Notes under the pieces: generated by a model
What the model saw: only the letters and a program-made list of their open reading frames with translations
What the model was told of the DNA's origin: nothing
Database searches by the model: none
Shown: piece by piece, positions 15,313 to 24,217 of the stretch
Layout: the number at the start of each line of letters is the position of its first letter
Numbering within the stretch: the stretch's first letter is position 1
Source of the DNA: an uncultured Oscillospiraceae bacterium
GTDB lineage: Bacteria; Bacillota; Clostridia; Oscillospirales; Oscillospiraceae
Length of the DNA: 47,083 nucleotides
NCBI GenBank assembly: GCA_944386055.1
Contig: CALWZP010000018.1
Location: 1-47,083, forward strand
Direction of reading: 5' to 3'
Made by a program: the position numbers and the translations under genes

Positions 15313-16482
15313 TTGCGCTATAATGCCAATACTCCGGAGGGCACCCGGGACCGGCTGTTCGCCCAGTGCCGGGAGCGCCGCCGGGTACAGAAAGCTCTGA
15401 CCCAACGCTTCCGGCAGCGGGGATATGCGGAGATCATCACGCCGGAGGTGGAGTTTTACGACCTGTTCCTCCAGTCGGGCAGCCCCATGCCCCAGGAGGC
15501 CATGATGAAGGTCATCGACCGCTCCGGCCGGATCTGTGTGATGCGCCCGGACTGCACCACCCCCATCGCCCGGGTAGCGGCCACCAAGCTGCGGGACATG
15601 GGGTTTCCCCAGCGGCTGTACTATGACCAGACCATCTTTCGCTCCGATCCCGCCGACCTGGGGGGAAGCAGTGAGATTGCCCAGTGCGGGGTGGAGCTCA
15701 TCGGCGCCGGCGGCGTCCGGGCGGACGCGGAGGTGGTGGCCCTGGCGGTGGACGCCCTGCGGGACTGCGGCCTGCGGGACTTTCATATCGAGCTGGGACA
15801 TGTGGGCTTCTTCCGCTCCCTGGCCCGGGCACTGGGGCTGGATCCGGAGAGGGAGGAGGAGATGCGCCAGTTTATCGAGAGCAAGAACTTCCCTGCCCTG
15901 GACCAGCTGCTCCAGCCCTATGCGGGGCAGCCCGCCTGGGCCGCTCTGCGGCGGCTGTCCCGGCTGTTTGGCGATGTGTCCGTGCTGGACGAGGCCTGCC
16001 GCCTGTCCGGGGGCAACGGGGCGCTGGACTACCTCCGGGCGGTCTATCAGGAGCTGGCGTCGGCGGGGTACGGGGAGTACCTGCGCTTCGACCTGGGACT
16101 GGTGCAGCGCATCGACTATTACACCGGGCTGATCTTCCGGGGCTACGCCGAGGGATACGGCGCGGCGGTGCTGTCCGGCGGGCGGTATGACAACTTGGTG
16201 GGCTGTTTCGGCCGGCCCGCCTTGGCCACCGGCTTTGCGGTGGATGTGGACGGCGTCTCCGGCTGCCTGCCGCCGGAGGAGCCGGCTCCCCCGGATACTC
16301 TGATTCACTACGCCCCCGGATGTCTGGCCGCCGCTCTGGCGGCGATGGACCGCCGGGAGGCGGGGCGTTGCCAGCTGTCCCCCTTTGAGACCGAGGAGGA
16401 GAGCCGGGCGCTGGCGCGGCAGCGGGGGATGTCCAGGCTGCTGCTCATCGGCGAGGACGGGGAGAGGGAGGTGGTCCTGTGA
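15313..16482 (+). CDS. hisZ: ATP phosphoribosyltransferase regulatory subunit HisZ
   Basis: HisZ is a catalytically inactive histidyl-tRNA-synthetase paralogue that complexes with short-form HisG and makes it active and histidine-sensitive. The 389 residues follow the class II synthetase core: PEGTRDRLFAQCRERRRVQ, YAEIITPEVEFYDLFLQSG (motif 1), RPDCTTPIARVAATKL and the AQCGVELIGAGGVRADAEVVALA segment, then YYTGLIFRGYAEGYGAAVLSGGRYDNL (the histidine-binding region). The anticodon-binding domain is missing, as expected. Start: TTG 15313 with GGGGGAGG just upstream (15301-15308); no better in-frame start exists. The presence of a short HisG right after it supports the call. Confidence 0.93.
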   Translation: MRYNANTPEGTRDRLFAQCRERRRVQKALTQRFRQRGYAEIITPEVEFYDLFLQSGSPMPQEAMMKVIDRSGRICVMRPDCTTPIARVAATKLRDMGFPQRLYYDQTIFRSDPADLGGSSEIAQCGVELIGAGGVRADAEVVALAVDALRDCGLRDFHIELGHVGFFRSLARALGLDPEREEEMRQFIESKNFPALDQLLQPYAGQPAWAALRRLSRLFGDVSVLDEACRLSGGNGALDYLRAVYQELASAGYGEYLRFDLGLVQRIDYYTGLIFRGYAEGYGAAVLSGGRYDNLVGCFGRPALATGFAVDVDGVSGCLPPEEPAPPDTLIHYAPGCLAAALAAMDRREAGRCQLSPFETEEESRALARQRGMSRLLLIGEDGEREVVL

Positions 16483-17120
16483 GAGAGCGGCTGCGCATCG
16501 CCCTGACCAAGGGGCGGCTTCAGGACCGGTCTGTGGAACTGTTCGAGGGCATGGGCCTGGACTGCACCCCCATCCGGGAGCCGGGCCGCCGGCTGATCCA
16601 TCAGATCCCAAACTATCCGCTGGACGCGGTTCTGGCCAAGGCGCCGGATGTCATCACCTATGTGGAGCACGGGGCGTGCGACCTGGGTATCGTGGGGAAG
16701 GACACCATCCTGGAGCACGGCCACGCCTTCTATGAGGTGCTGGACCTGGGCTTTGGGGCGTGCCGTTTCGCCCTGGCGGTGAAGGAGGGATTTGACTTCT
16801 ACGGCGGGTATCAGACCCGGCGGGTGGCCTCCAAATATCCCGGGGTGACCCGGGCCTTCTTCGAGAAAAAGGGCATGGATGTGTCGGTGATCAAGATCGA
16901 GGGTTCGGTGGAGCTGGCGCCGCTGCTGGATCTGGCGGACGGCATCGTGGACATCGTGGAGACGGGCGCCACCCTAAAGGCCAACGGCCTTGTGCCCATC
17001 GAGACGGTGGCCCAGGTGTCCGCCCGGCTCATCGTCAACACCGCCAGCATGAAGCTGTACAAGGAACAGATCACCGACTTCATGGAAAAGTGTCAGAGAG
17101 AATTGGAGCGAGGACTATGA
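16479..17120 (+). CDS. hisG: ATP phosphoribosyltransferase, short form
   Basis: The first enzyme of histidine synthesis, joining ATP and PRPP. The 213 residues match the short HisG_S form, which lacks the C-terminal regulatory domain and depends on HisZ. Family motifs seen: RIALTKGRLQDRSVELFEGMGLD, DVITYVEHGACDLGIVGKDTI, and the PRPP loop with VKIEGSVELAPLLDLADGIVDIVETGATLKANGL. GTG 16479 overlaps the hisZ stop by four bases. The next gene, hisD, begins at ATG 17117 in the ATGA overlap. Translation of the whole operon appears coupled. Confidence 0.97.
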   Translation: MRERLRIALTKGRLQDRSVELFEGMGLDCTPIREPGRRLIHQIPNYPLDAVLAKAPDVITYVEHGACDLGIVGKDTILEHGHAFYEVLDLGFGACRFALAVKEGFDFYGGYQTRRVASKYPGVTRAFFEKKGMDVSVIKIEGSVELAPLLDLADGIVDIVETGATLKANGLVPIETVAQVSARLIVNTASMKLYKEQITDFMEKCQRELERGL

Positions 17121-18409
17121 TCACCATCATCAGCGCGGACGGCCGCGCGGAACAGGAACAGTTAAGCGCCATGCGCGCCCGGGCGGCGGCCAGCAACGCG
17201 GAGATCGAACTGGCCGTCCGGGCCATCCTGGAGGATGTGCGGGAAAACGGATGGGAGGCGGTGCGCCGTTACTCCGAGAAGTTCGACGGGCGGGAGCCCT
17301 ACGAGCTGGAGCCGGAGGATCTGGAGCGGGCCTGCGCCGCCTGTGACCCGGCGCTCATCGCGGCCATGGAGCACGCCGCCGCCAACATCCGGGACTACAA
17401 CGAGAAGCTGCTCGCCCGCACCGTGGAGTGGCGTTCCCCCGACGGGGGCGTGGTGGGCCGGGTGGTCCGGGGACTGACCCGGGTGGGCATCTATGTCCCG
17501 GGGGGCACCGCCGCCTATCCCAGCAGCGTGCTGATGAACGCCGTCCCCGCCAAGGTGGCGGGGGTGGAGGAGATCGTCATGGTCACGCCTCCCACCGAGC
17601 ATCTCAGCGCCGCCGTGCTGGCGGCCGCGAAGATCGCCGGGGTGGACCGCGTCATCGCCGTGGGCGGGGCCCAGGCGGTGGCCGCCCTGACCTATGGCGC
17701 GGGCTTCATCCCCCGGGTGGACAAGCTGGTGGGGCCGGGCAACGCCTATGTGGCCGCCGCCAAGCGTCTGGCCTACGGCACGCTGGACATCGACATGGTG
17801 GCCGGCCCCTCCGAGGTGCTGGTCATCGCCGACGAGACCGCCGAAGCAAAGTTTGTGGCCGCCGACCTGCTCAGCCAGGCGGAGCACGACAGGCTGGCCT
17901 CCGCGGTGCTGCTCACCACCAGTATGGAGCTGGCCCGGGCAGTGGACGGGGAGCTGGAGCGGCAGACCGCCGCCCTCAGCCGCCAGGAGATCATCCGCGC
18001 CTCCGTCCGCGACTACGGCGCGGCCATCGTGTGCCCGGACCTGGCCCGGGCGGCGGAGCTGGCCAACGAGATCGCCCCCGAGCATCTGGAGATCGTCACC
18101 GCCCGGCCCCGGGAGCTGCTGCCCGCCATCCAAAACGCCGGGGCGGTGTTCCTGGGTGCCTGGAGCCCCGAGCCCCTGGGGGACTATCTGGCGGGTCCCG
18201 ACCATGTGCTGCCCACCTCGGGCACGGCGCGGTTCTTCTCCCCGCTGTCGGTGGACAGCTTCCTCAAGACCATGAGCGTGGTGGAGTTCGACCGGGCCAG
18301 TTTGGCCCCCCTCGCCGGGGAGATCATCACCCTGGCCGAGACTGAGGGGCTCACCGCCCACGCCAACTCTATCCGGGTGCGGTTTGAAAACGGAAAGGAG
18401 GACTCCTGA
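17117..18409 (+). CDS. hisD: Histidinol dehydrogenase
   Basis: HisD oxidises L-histidinol to histidine in two NAD-dependent steps with a zinc ion. The 430-residue enzyme shows YVPGGTAAYPSSVLMNAVPAKVAG, VGGAQAVAALTYG, VGPGNAYVAAAKR, DMVAGPSEVLVIADE, SQAEHD (zinc-binding region) and the late GPDHVLPTSGTARFFSPLSV. The start is ATG 17117 in the ATGA overlap with hisG; GGAGCGAGG lies 5-10 bases before. Here the last chemical step is encoded third in the operon, an arrangement common in Firmicutes. Confidence 0.98.
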   Translation: MITIISADGRAEQEQLSAMRARAAASNAEIELAVRAILEDVRENGWEAVRRYSEKFDGREPYELEPEDLERACAACDPALIAAMEHAAANIRDYNEKLLARTVEWRSPDGGVVGRVVRGLTRVGIYVPGGTAAYPSSVLMNAVPAKVAGVEEIVMVTPPTEHLSAAVLAAAKIAGVDRVIAVGGAQAVAALTYGAGFIPRVDKLVGPGNAYVAAAKRLAYGTLDIDMVAGPSEVLVIADETAEAKFVAADLLSQAEHDRLASAVLLTTSMELARAVDGELERQTAALSRQEIIRASVRDYGAAIVCPDLARAAELANEIAPEHLEIVTARPRELLPAIQNAGAVFLGAWSPEPLGDYLAGPDHVLPTSGTARFFSPLSVDSFLKTMSVVEFDRASLAPLAGEIITLAETEGLTAHANSIRVRFENGKEDS

Positions 18410-19020
18410 TGGATATCCCCGTGTACCGGGAGGGAGACGCCCCGGAGCGGGCCTACTCCCTCCAGCGCAAGACAAAGGAGACCGACATCTCCGCCTCCCT
18501 GTGTGTGGACGGTGGGGAGATCGCGGTGTCCACCGGCATCGGCTTTTTTGACCACATGCTCACCGCCCTGGCCTTCTACGCCGGCTGGGGGCTGGACCTG
18601 GAGGCGAAAGGGGACCTGCAGGTAGACGGCCACCACACCGTGGAGGATGTGGGCATCGTCCTGGGGCAGGCCCTGAGCCGGGCCCTGGGGGACCGGAAGG
18701 GGATCCGCCGCTTCGCCTCCGCCTATGTCCCCATGGATGAGGCGCTGTGCTTCACCGCCCTGGATTTCTCCAACCGCCCCTACCTGGTCTTTGATGGGGA
18801 GATGCCCCAGCCCATGATCGGCGGCTATGACGCCTGCCTCACGGAGGAGTTCATGCGGGCCTTCGCCATGAACAGCGGGATTACTTTACATATGAGATGC
18901 CTCTACGGAAAGAATGCCCACCACATCACCGAGGGGCTGTTCAAGTCCCTGGGTCTGGCCATCCGGGACGCGGTAAAGGTGGAGGGGACGGGCGTCTCCT
19001 CCACCAAAGGGGTGCTGTGA
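18409..19020 (+). CDS. hisB: Imidazoleglycerol-phosphate dehydratase
   Basis: HisB dehydrates imidazole glycerol phosphate to imidazole acetol phosphate using two manganese ions. The 203-residue product is the single-domain Firmicutes form, without the N-terminal histidinol-phosphatase half found in E. coli HisB, so a separate phosphatase is needed. Family motifs: GIGFFDHMLTALAFYAG, GDLQVDGHHTVEDVGIVLGQAL, and LHMRCLYGKNAHHITEGLFKSLGLAI with the metal-binding histidines. It shares one base with hisD (TGATG). AAAGGAGG lies upstream of the ATG. Confidence 0.98.
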   Translation: MDIPVYREGDAPERAYSLQRKTKETDISASLCVDGGEIAVSTGIGFFDHMLTALAFYAGWGLDLEAKGDLQVDGHHTVEDVGIVLGQALSRALGDRKGIRRFASAYVPMDEALCFTALDFSNRPYLVFDGEMPQPMIGGYDACLTEEFMRAFAMNSGITLHMRCLYGKNAHHITEGLFKSLGLAIRDAVKVEGTGVSSTKGVL

Positions 19021-19628
19021 TGGGGTACACGGCCATCATCGACTATGGCGTGGGCAATCTGAAGAGCGTGGCCAACGCCATGGCCTATCTGGGCCTGGAG
19101 ACCAGGGTCACCGGGGACGCCGGAGAGGTGGAGCGGGCGGACGCGGTGATCCTCCCCGGCGTGGGGGCTTTTCCCGACGCGGCGGACCGCCTGCGCCGCA
19201 CGGGGCTGGACCGGGTGGTGAAGGCCCAGGCGGGGCGCAAGCCCATCCTGGGCATCTGCCTGGGGATGCAACTGCTGCTGGAGGAGAGCGACGAGGTGCG
19301 TCCCACCCCCGGTCTGGGGCTGATCCCCGGCCGGGTGGAGCGCATCCCCACCCAATTGAAGCTGCCCCACATCGGGTGGAACAGCCTGACCTTCCCCAAC
19401 CCCTGCCCGCTGTTTCAGGGGCTGGAGGAGGGGGCGTGGGTGTACTTCGTCCACTCCTACTGCGCTGTGCCCGCCCGGCCGGAGCAGGTGGCGGCGGCCA
19501 CCGACTACGGTGTCCCCGTGACTGCGGCAGTGTGCAGCGGCACGGTGTTCGGCTGCCAGTTCCACCCCGAGAAGAGCGGGGAGACGGGACTGCAGATCCT
19601 GAGGAATTTCGGAGGACTGAACCGATGA
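19020..19628 (+). CDS. hisH: Imidazole glycerol phosphate synthase, glutaminase subunit
   Basis: HisH releases ammonia from glutamine and passes it to HisF. The 202 residues are a class I glutamine amidotransferase: the oxyanion strand PGVGAFP, the nucleophile Cys80 in LGICLGMQLL, and His182/Glu184 in CQFHPEKSG complete the triad. The IIDYGVGNL start is typical. The ATG at 19020 overlaps the hisB stop by one base, and hisA begins in its stop. The partner HisF is two genes downstream, with hisA between, in the usual H-A-F order. Confidence 0.97.
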   Translation: MGYTAIIDYGVGNLKSVANAMAYLGLETRVTGDAGEVERADAVILPGVGAFPDAADRLRRTGLDRVVKAQAGRKPILGICLGMQLLLEESDEVRPTPGLGLIPGRVERIPTQLKLPHIGWNSLTFPNPCPLFQGLEEGAWVYFVHSYCAVPARPEQVAAATDYGVPVTAAVCSGTVFGCQFHPEKSGETGLQILRNFGGLNR

Positions 19629-20350
19629 TCCTGTTTCCAGCCATTGATCTGAAGGACGGCCGGGCGGTGCGGCTGTATCAGGGGGATTTCTCCACTGCGC
19701 ACCAGGTGGCGGACGACCCGCTGGCCACTGCCCGCGCTTTTTATGATGCCGGGGCCCGGCATATCCACATGGTGGACCTGGACGGGGCCCGCAGCGGCGA
19801 GCGGCGCAACGGCGCCATCGTTCGGGCGGTGGCGGAGCGCTCCGGCCTGAGGGTGGAGCTGGGGGGCGGCATCCGCTCCATGGCCGACCTGGAGGAGGTC
19901 TTCGCCCTGGGGGCATGGCGGGGGGTGATCGGCTCCGCCGCCGTCTCTGACCCCGGCTTCGTCCGCGCCGCCGTGGAGCGCTACGGCCCCGACCGCATCG
20001 CCGTGGGCATCGACGCGAAGGACGGCGTGGTCCGGACCGCAGGATGGGAGCGATCCTCCGGTCTGGATTATCTGGACTTCGCACGGCAGATGGAGGAACT
20101 TGGGGTAAAGTTTATCATCTTTACAGACATCGCTGCCGATGGGACGCTGTCCGGCCCCTCCTACGGCCGGCTGGCGGCGCTGCAGGGGGCGGTGGGCTGC
20201 CGCATCACCGCCTCCGGCGGGGTGTCCTGCAACGGGGACCTGGAGAAGCTCCGGGATATGGGGCTCTACGGGGCCATCATCGGAAAGGCGTGGTATGCCG
20301 GGACGGTGGACCTGCCTGCGGCGGTCAAGGAGGCGGGGGAGCAATGTTAG
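19625..20350 (+). CDS. hisA: ProFAR isomerase HisA
   Basis: HisA isomerises ProFAR to PRFAR by an Amadori rearrangement. The 241-residue TIM barrel carries the catalytic Asp8 in [21 protein letters not shown] and the second acidic residue in [17 protein letters not shown], with the phosphate-binding loops GGGIRS and GSAAVSDPG. The ATG (19625) overlaps the hisH stop by four bases (ATGA). Its sister barrel HisF follows with a 7-base overlap, consistent with the ancient duplication of these two. Confidence 0.97.
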   Translation: MILFPAIDLKDGRAVRLYQGDFSTAHQVADDPLATARAFYDAGARHIHMVDLDGARSGERRNGAIVRAVAERSGLRVELGGGIRSMADLEEVFALGAWRGVIGSAAVSDPGFVRAAVERYGPDRIAVGIDAKDGVVRTAGWERSSGLDYLDFARQMEELGVKFIIFTDIAADGTLSGPSYGRLAALQGAVGCRITASGGVSCNGDLEKLRDMGLYGAIIGKAWYAGTVDLPAAVKEAGEQC

Positions 20351-21099
20351 CAAAACGAATCATCCCCTGCCTGGATGTGCGGGACGGCCGGGTGGTGAAG
20401 GGGGTCAACTTTGTCAACATCCGGGACGCCGGCGACCCGGTGGAGCTGGCGAAGTACTACTCTGACCAGGGGGCGGACGAGATCGTCTTTCTGGACATCA
20501 CCGCCACCAGCGACGCCCGGGACACCGTGGCGGATGTGGTGGAGCGCACCGCCGCCCAGGTGTTCGTCCCCCTGACGGTGGGGGGCGGCATCCGCACCCT
20601 GGAGGACTTCCGCCGCCTGCTCCGGGCGGGGGCGGACAAAATCTCGGTGAACTCCGCCGCGGTGAAGGATCCCACCCTCATCGCCCGGGCGGCGGAGCGC
20701 TTCGGCAGCCAGTGCGTGGTGCTGGCCATTGACGCCCGGAGACGGCCGGAGGGCTGGTACGAGGTGGTCACCGCCGGCGGGCGCACCCCCACCGGGCTGG
20801 ACGCGGTGGAGTGGGCAAAACAGGGGCAGGCGCTGGGGGCGGGGGAGATCCTCCTCACCTCCATGGACGCCGACGGGACCAGGGCGGGCTTCGACCTGGC
20901 CATGACCCGGGCGGTGACCGGGGCGGTGTCCATCCCGGTGATCGCCTCCGGCGGCTGCGGGAGCCTGGAGCACTTCGCCCAGGTTTTTCGGGAGACGGGC
21001 TGCGACGCCGCGCTGGCCGCCAGCCTGTTCCATTTTGGCGAGCTGACCGTTCCCCAGGTGAAGGACTACCTGCGGAGACAACAGATCCCGGTGAGGTGA
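20344..21099 (+). CDS. hisF: Imidazole glycerol phosphate synthase, cyclase subunit
   Basis: HisF joins HisH-derived ammonia to PRFAR and cleaves it to imidazole glycerol phosphate and AICAR. The 251-residue barrel begins [35 protein letters not shown], with Asp11 as general acid and a second Asp in [15 protein letters not shown]. The phosphate loops are [11 protein letters not shown] and ASGGCG. It overlaps the end of hisA by seven bases. Confidence 0.98.
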   Translation: MLAKRIIPCLDVRDGRVVKGVNFVNIRDAGDPVELAKYYSDQGADEIVFLDITATSDARDTVADVVERTAAQVFVPLTVGGGIRTLEDFRRLLRAGADKISVNSAAVKDPTLIARAAERFGSQCVVLAIDARRRPEGWYEVVTAGGRTPTGLDAVEWAKQGQALGAGEILLTSMDADGTRAGFDLAMTRAVTGAVSIPVIASGGCGSLEHFAQVFRETGCDAALAASLFHFGELTVPQVKDYLRRQQIPVR

Positions 21100-21104
21100 A
21101 AAAG

Positions 21105-21443
21105 ATGGAAAACTTTGACCTGGACCTGCTGTTTCAGAAGTCGGACCTGATCCCGGTGATCATCCAGGAGGAGGGCACGGGCCAGGTGCTGATGCTGGGC
21201 TTCACTGACCGGGAGGCGGTGGAGCTCACCCTGAAGACCAGGACCGCCTGGTTTTGGTCCCGCAGCCGGCAGAAGCTGTGGAATAAGGGGGAGAGCAGCG
21301 GGCATTTCCTCCATGTCAGGCGGGTGATCACTGACTGTGACACCGACACCCTGCTGTATGTGTGCCGCCCCGATGGGCCCACCTGCCACACGGGAGAGAA
21401 GAGCTGCTTTTTTCGGGAGATCTGGAGGGAGGAAGAGACATGA
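21105..21443 (+). CDS. hisI: Phosphoribosyl-AMP cyclohydrolase
   Basis: HisI opens the adenine ring of phosphoribosyl-AMP. The 112 residues hold the zinc/magnesium site: CDTDTLLYVCRPDGPTCHTGEKSCF with the conserved Cys ligands, and the earlier AWFWSRSRQKLWNKGESSGH. It is the stand-alone form; the pyrophosphohydrolase domain that is fused in many bacteria is here encoded separately by hisE, which overlaps the hisI stop. The ATG is six bases after the hisF stop. Confidence 0.96.
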   Translation: MENFDLDLLFQKSDLIPVIIQEEGTGQVLMLGFTDREAVELTLKTRTAWFWSRSRQKLWNKGESSGHFLHVRRVITDCDTDTLLYVCRPDGPTCHTGEKSCFFREIWREEET

Positions 21444-21769
21444 ACAACGACACATGGGCGAGTCTGTACCAGGTGGTGTGCAGCCGCCGGGCCAACCCCC
21501 AGGAGGGGTCCTACACCTGCTACCTTTTTGACCAGGGGCTGGACAAGATCCTGAAGAAGGTGGGGGAGGAGAGCGCCGAGACCATCATCGCTGCCAAGAA
21601 CGGCGTCCAGGAGGAAACGGTGGGGGAGATCTGCGACCTCATCTACCACCTGACGGTGCTGATGGTCCAGCAGGGCATCCCCTTGGAGGCGGTGCTCTCC
21701 GAGCTGGACCGCCGCAGCCAGAAGATCGGCAACCTGAAGCAGTTCCATACCAGCGACCACAACACCTGA
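21440..21769 (+). CDS. hisE: Phosphoribosyl-ATP pyrophosphohydrolase
   Basis: HisE removes pyrophosphate from phosphoribosyl-ATP, the second step. The 109-residue helical MazG-like protein shows GLDKILKKVGEESAETIIAAKN, the conserved metal-binding K-x-G-E-E-x-x-E motif, and a second helical pair EICDLIYHLTVLM. The first ten residues and the tail vary in the family. It overlaps hisI by four bases and is the last gene of the operon, ended by the strong hairpin at 21777-21830. Confidence 0.95.
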   Translation: MNNDTWASLYQVVCSRRANPQEGSYTCYLFDQGLDKILKKVGEESAETIIAAKNGVQEETVGEICDLIYHLTVLMVQQGIPLEAVLSELDRRSQKIGNLKQFHTSDHNT

Positions 21770-21776
21770 AATACGA

Positions 21777-21830
21777 AAGAGACCGCCGCGGCAGAAGGGG
21801 AAGCCCCCCACTCTGCCGCGGCGGTCTCTT
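21777..21830. terminator. Convergent terminator between hisE and ribH
   Basis: A 19-base-pair perfect stem (21777-21795 with 21812-21830, loop of 16) sits between the converging his and rib operons. The + side ends with ...TCTCTT then CCGG; the minus-strand transcript ends in TTTCGTATTT. It can serve both directions. Confidence 0.8.
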
Positions 21831-21845
21831 CCGGACGGGAAGAGC

Positions 21846-22313
21846 TTACCCCTCCAGCGCCCGGAGGAGATTGCACATTTCCACGGCGCTGAGGGCACAG
21901 TCATAGCCCTTGTTGCCGCCCTTGGTGCCCGCCCGCTCGATGGCCTGCTCCAGATTCTCAGTGGTGAGCACCCCAAACAGCACCGGCACCCCCGTCTCCA
22001 GGGAGACGGCGGCGATGCCCTTGGACACCTCGTTGCACACATAGTCATAGTGGCTGGTGGACCCCCGGATCACCGCCCCCAGGCAGATGACGGCGTCGTA
22101 CCGGCCGCTGCGGGCCATCCTCTGGGCGATGAGGGGAATTTCAAAGGCCCCGGGGACCCAGGCCAGCTGGATGTCCTCCTCCCGCACCCCATGGCGCAGC
22201 AGCCCGTCCATGGCGCCGCTGAGCAGCTTGGCGGTGATGAACTCGTTGAAGCGGGAGGCCACGATGCCCACCCGCAGGCCGTCGGCCACCAGGGTTCCTT
22301 GGAATGTCTTCAT
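21846..22313 (-). CDS. ribH: 6,7-dimethyl-8-ribityllumazine synthase
   Basis: RibH condenses the ribityl-pyrimidine with dihydroxybutanone phosphate; 60 copies usually form an icosahedral shell. The 155 residues show [61 protein letters not shown] (with the catalytic His), [21 protein letters not shown] and [13 protein letters not shown]. The start is ATG 22313 with AGGAGGAA upstream. It is the last gene of ribD-ribE-ribBA-ribH, 30 bases after ribBA, and depends on the FMN riboswitch. Confidence 0.97.
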   Translation of the reverse strand: MKTFQGTLVADGLRVGIVASRFNEFITAKLLSGAMDGLLRHGVREEDIQLAWVPGAFEIPLIAQRMARSGRYDAVICLGAVIRGSTSHYDYVCNEVSKGIAAVSLETGVPVLFGVLTTENLEQAIERAGTKGGNKGYDCALSAVEMCNLLRALEG

Positions 22314-22343
22314 GATGATTTCCTCCTTGTCCTATATTGGATT

Positions 22344-23543
22344 TCAGTAATTCAGAATATGTCCCATGCGGCGCTGCTTGGTGCGCAGATACCGCAGGTC
22401 GTAGGGGGTGGCCTCCATCTGGATGGGCACCCGCCGGGTGATCTCCAGCCCGAATTCAGACAGCTGATAGACCTTGTCCGGATTATTGGTGAGCAGGTGC
22501 ATGCTCTTCACCCCCAGGTCCCGGAGAATCTGGGCGCCGATGTAGTACTCCCGCTGATCCCCGGCAAAGCCCAGGGCCAGGTTGGCCTCCAGGGTGTCCA
22601 GACCGCCGTCCTGCAGCTCATAGGCCCGCAGCTTGTTGATCAGCCCGATGCCCCGCCCCTCCTGGCGCATGTACAGCAGGATGCCCCGGCCCGCCCGGTC
22701 GATCTGGGTGAGGGCGGCGGCGAGCTGCTGCCCGCAGTCGCAGCGCAGGGAGCCGAAGGCGTCCCCGGTGAGGCACTCAGAGTGGACCCGGCACAGCACA
22801 TCCCTGCCGTCTCCAATCTCTCCCTTCACCAGAGCCACATGGTGCTCCCCATTGAGCCGGTTCACATAGCCGTATGCGGTGAACTCGCCATAACGGGTGG
22901 GCATCTTGGTCACCGCCGCCCGGTCCACCAGCCGGTCGCGGCACTTGCGGTAGTTCTGCAGATCACGGATGGTGATGAACTTCAGCCCCCACCGCCAGGC
23001 CAGCTCCCACAGTCTGGGGGTGCGCATCATCGTGCCGTCGTCCTCCATGATCTCACAGCACAGCCCGCACTCCTTCAGCCCCGCCAGGCGGCACAGGTCC
23101 ACCGTTGCCTCGGTGTGTCCGTTGCGCTCCAGCACGCCGTTGGGCCGGGCCAGCAGGGGAAACATGTGCCCCGGGCGGCGGAAGTCCTCCGGCCGGGCGT
23201 CCTCCGACACGCAGGCCAGGGCTGTCACCGACCGCTCGGCGGCGGAGATACCGGTGGTGGTGGACACATGGTCGATGGACACGGTGAAGGCGGTCTCGTG
23301 GTTGTCGGTGTTGCGGGAGACCATCTGGGGGATCTGCAGCCGGGAGACCAGCTCCCGGGACATGGGCATGCAGATGAGCCCCTTGCCATGGGTGGCCATA
23401 AAGTTGATATTCTCGGTGGTGGCGAACTGGGCGGCGCAGATCAGGTCGCCCTCGTTCTCCCGGTCCGGGTCGTCGGTGACCAGGATGATCCGGCCCTGGC
23501 GCAGCTCCTCCAGGGCCTCCTCAATGGTGTTGTATGCCTGCAT
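22344..23543 (-). CDS. ribBA: Bifunctional DHBP synthase / GTP cyclohydrolase II
   Basis: RibBA makes both precursors of riboflavin, from ribulose 5-phosphate and GTP. The 399-residue protein has the RibB half (about 1-200: [16 protein letters not shown], the acidic metal loop, and the substrate region that ends [14 protein letters not shown]) and the RibA half (about 205-399), whose zinc site is [18 protein letters not shown] and whose GTP-binding loop is [11 protein letters not shown]. Start: ATG 23543 with AGGAGGAAT about 6 bases upstream. It lies 14 bases after ribE. Confidence 0.98.
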   Translation of the reverse strand: MQAYNTIEEALEELRQGRIILVTDDPDRENEGDLICAAQFATTENINFMATHGKGLICMPMSRELVSRLQIPQMVSRNTDNHETAFTVSIDHVSTTTGISAAERSVTALACVSEDARPEDFRRPGHMFPLLARPNGVLERNGHTEATVDLCRLAGLKECGLCCEIMEDDGTMMRTPRLWELAWRWGLKFITIRDLQNYRKCRDRLVDRAAVTKMPTRYGEFTAYGYVNRLNGEHHVALVKGEIGDGRDVLCRVHSECLTGDAFGSLRCDCGQQLAAALTQIDRAGRGILLYMRQEGRGIGLINKLRAYELQDGGLDTLEANLALGFAGDQREYYIGAQILRDLGVKSMHLLTNNPDKVYQLSEFGLEITRRVPIQMEATPYDLRYLRTKQRRMGHILNY

Positions 23544-23557
23544 GATCTTGATTCCTC

Positions 23558-24217
23558 CTAAAATCCGTATCGGGCGAGAAGCTCCCGGGTCACCCCCGGG
23601 GCTGGCGCCCCATGCTCCGCCTGCTCCCCGGCGGGCCGGAGCAGCTTTTCCACATATTTGCCGATGAGGTCGGCCTCCAGGTTCACCGGGTCCCCGGGGC
23701 GGCGCAGGGACAGGACGGTCTGGGCGGCGGTGTGGGGGATGACGGAGACAGCAAAGCTGCCGCCGTTCACCCGGGCCACGGTGAGGCTGACGCCGTCCAC
23801 CGCCACCGAGCCCTTCTCCACCACATAGCGCAGCACAGCGGCGGGCGCCTGGATGGTGTACCACACCGCGTTGTCGTCCCGGCGCACCACGGTCACGGTG
23901 CCCACCCCGTCCACATGGCCCGCCACGATGTGTCCGCCAAATCGGCCGCCGGCGGCCATGGCCCGCTCCAGGTTCACCCGCGTTCCGGGGACCAGCCGGG
24001 CCAGAGCGGAGCGGTCCAGTGTCTCATGCATCACATCGGCGGAAAAGCCGCCGGGGGAGAGGGCGGTGACGGTGAGACACACCCCGTTCACCGCGATGCT
24101 GTCCCCCGCCCGGGTTCCCTCCAGCACAGCCTTTGCCCGGATGGACAGTACGGCGGAGTGCATCCCCCGATGCACCCGCTCCACGGTGCCCATCTCCTCA
24201 ACGATCCCCGTGAACAA
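23558..24217 (-). CDS. ribE: Riboflavin synthase, alpha chain
   Basis: RibE dismutates two lumazine molecules to riboflavin and a pyrimidine; the enzyme is a trimer of two-barrel subunits. The 219 residues repeat the lumazine-binding fold: half 1 begins [15 protein letters not shown] with [13 protein letters not shown] and [11 protein letters not shown]; half 2 has [27 protein letters not shown] and PHTAAQTVL. The N-terminal MFTG(I/L)VE is diagnostic. Its start overlaps the end of ribD by 20 bases, so translation is coupled. Confidence 0.97.
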   Translation of the reverse strand: MFTGIVEEMGTVERVHRGMHSAVLSIRAKAVLEGTRAGDSIAVNGVCLTVTALSPGGFSADVMHETLDRSALARLVPGTRVNLERAMAAGGRFGGHIVAGHVDGVGTVTVVRRDDNAVWYTIQAPAAVLRYVVEKGSVAVDGVSLTVARVNGGSFAVSVIPHTAAQTVLSLRRPGDPVNLEADLIGKYVEKLLRPAGEQAEHGAPAPGVTRELLARYGF

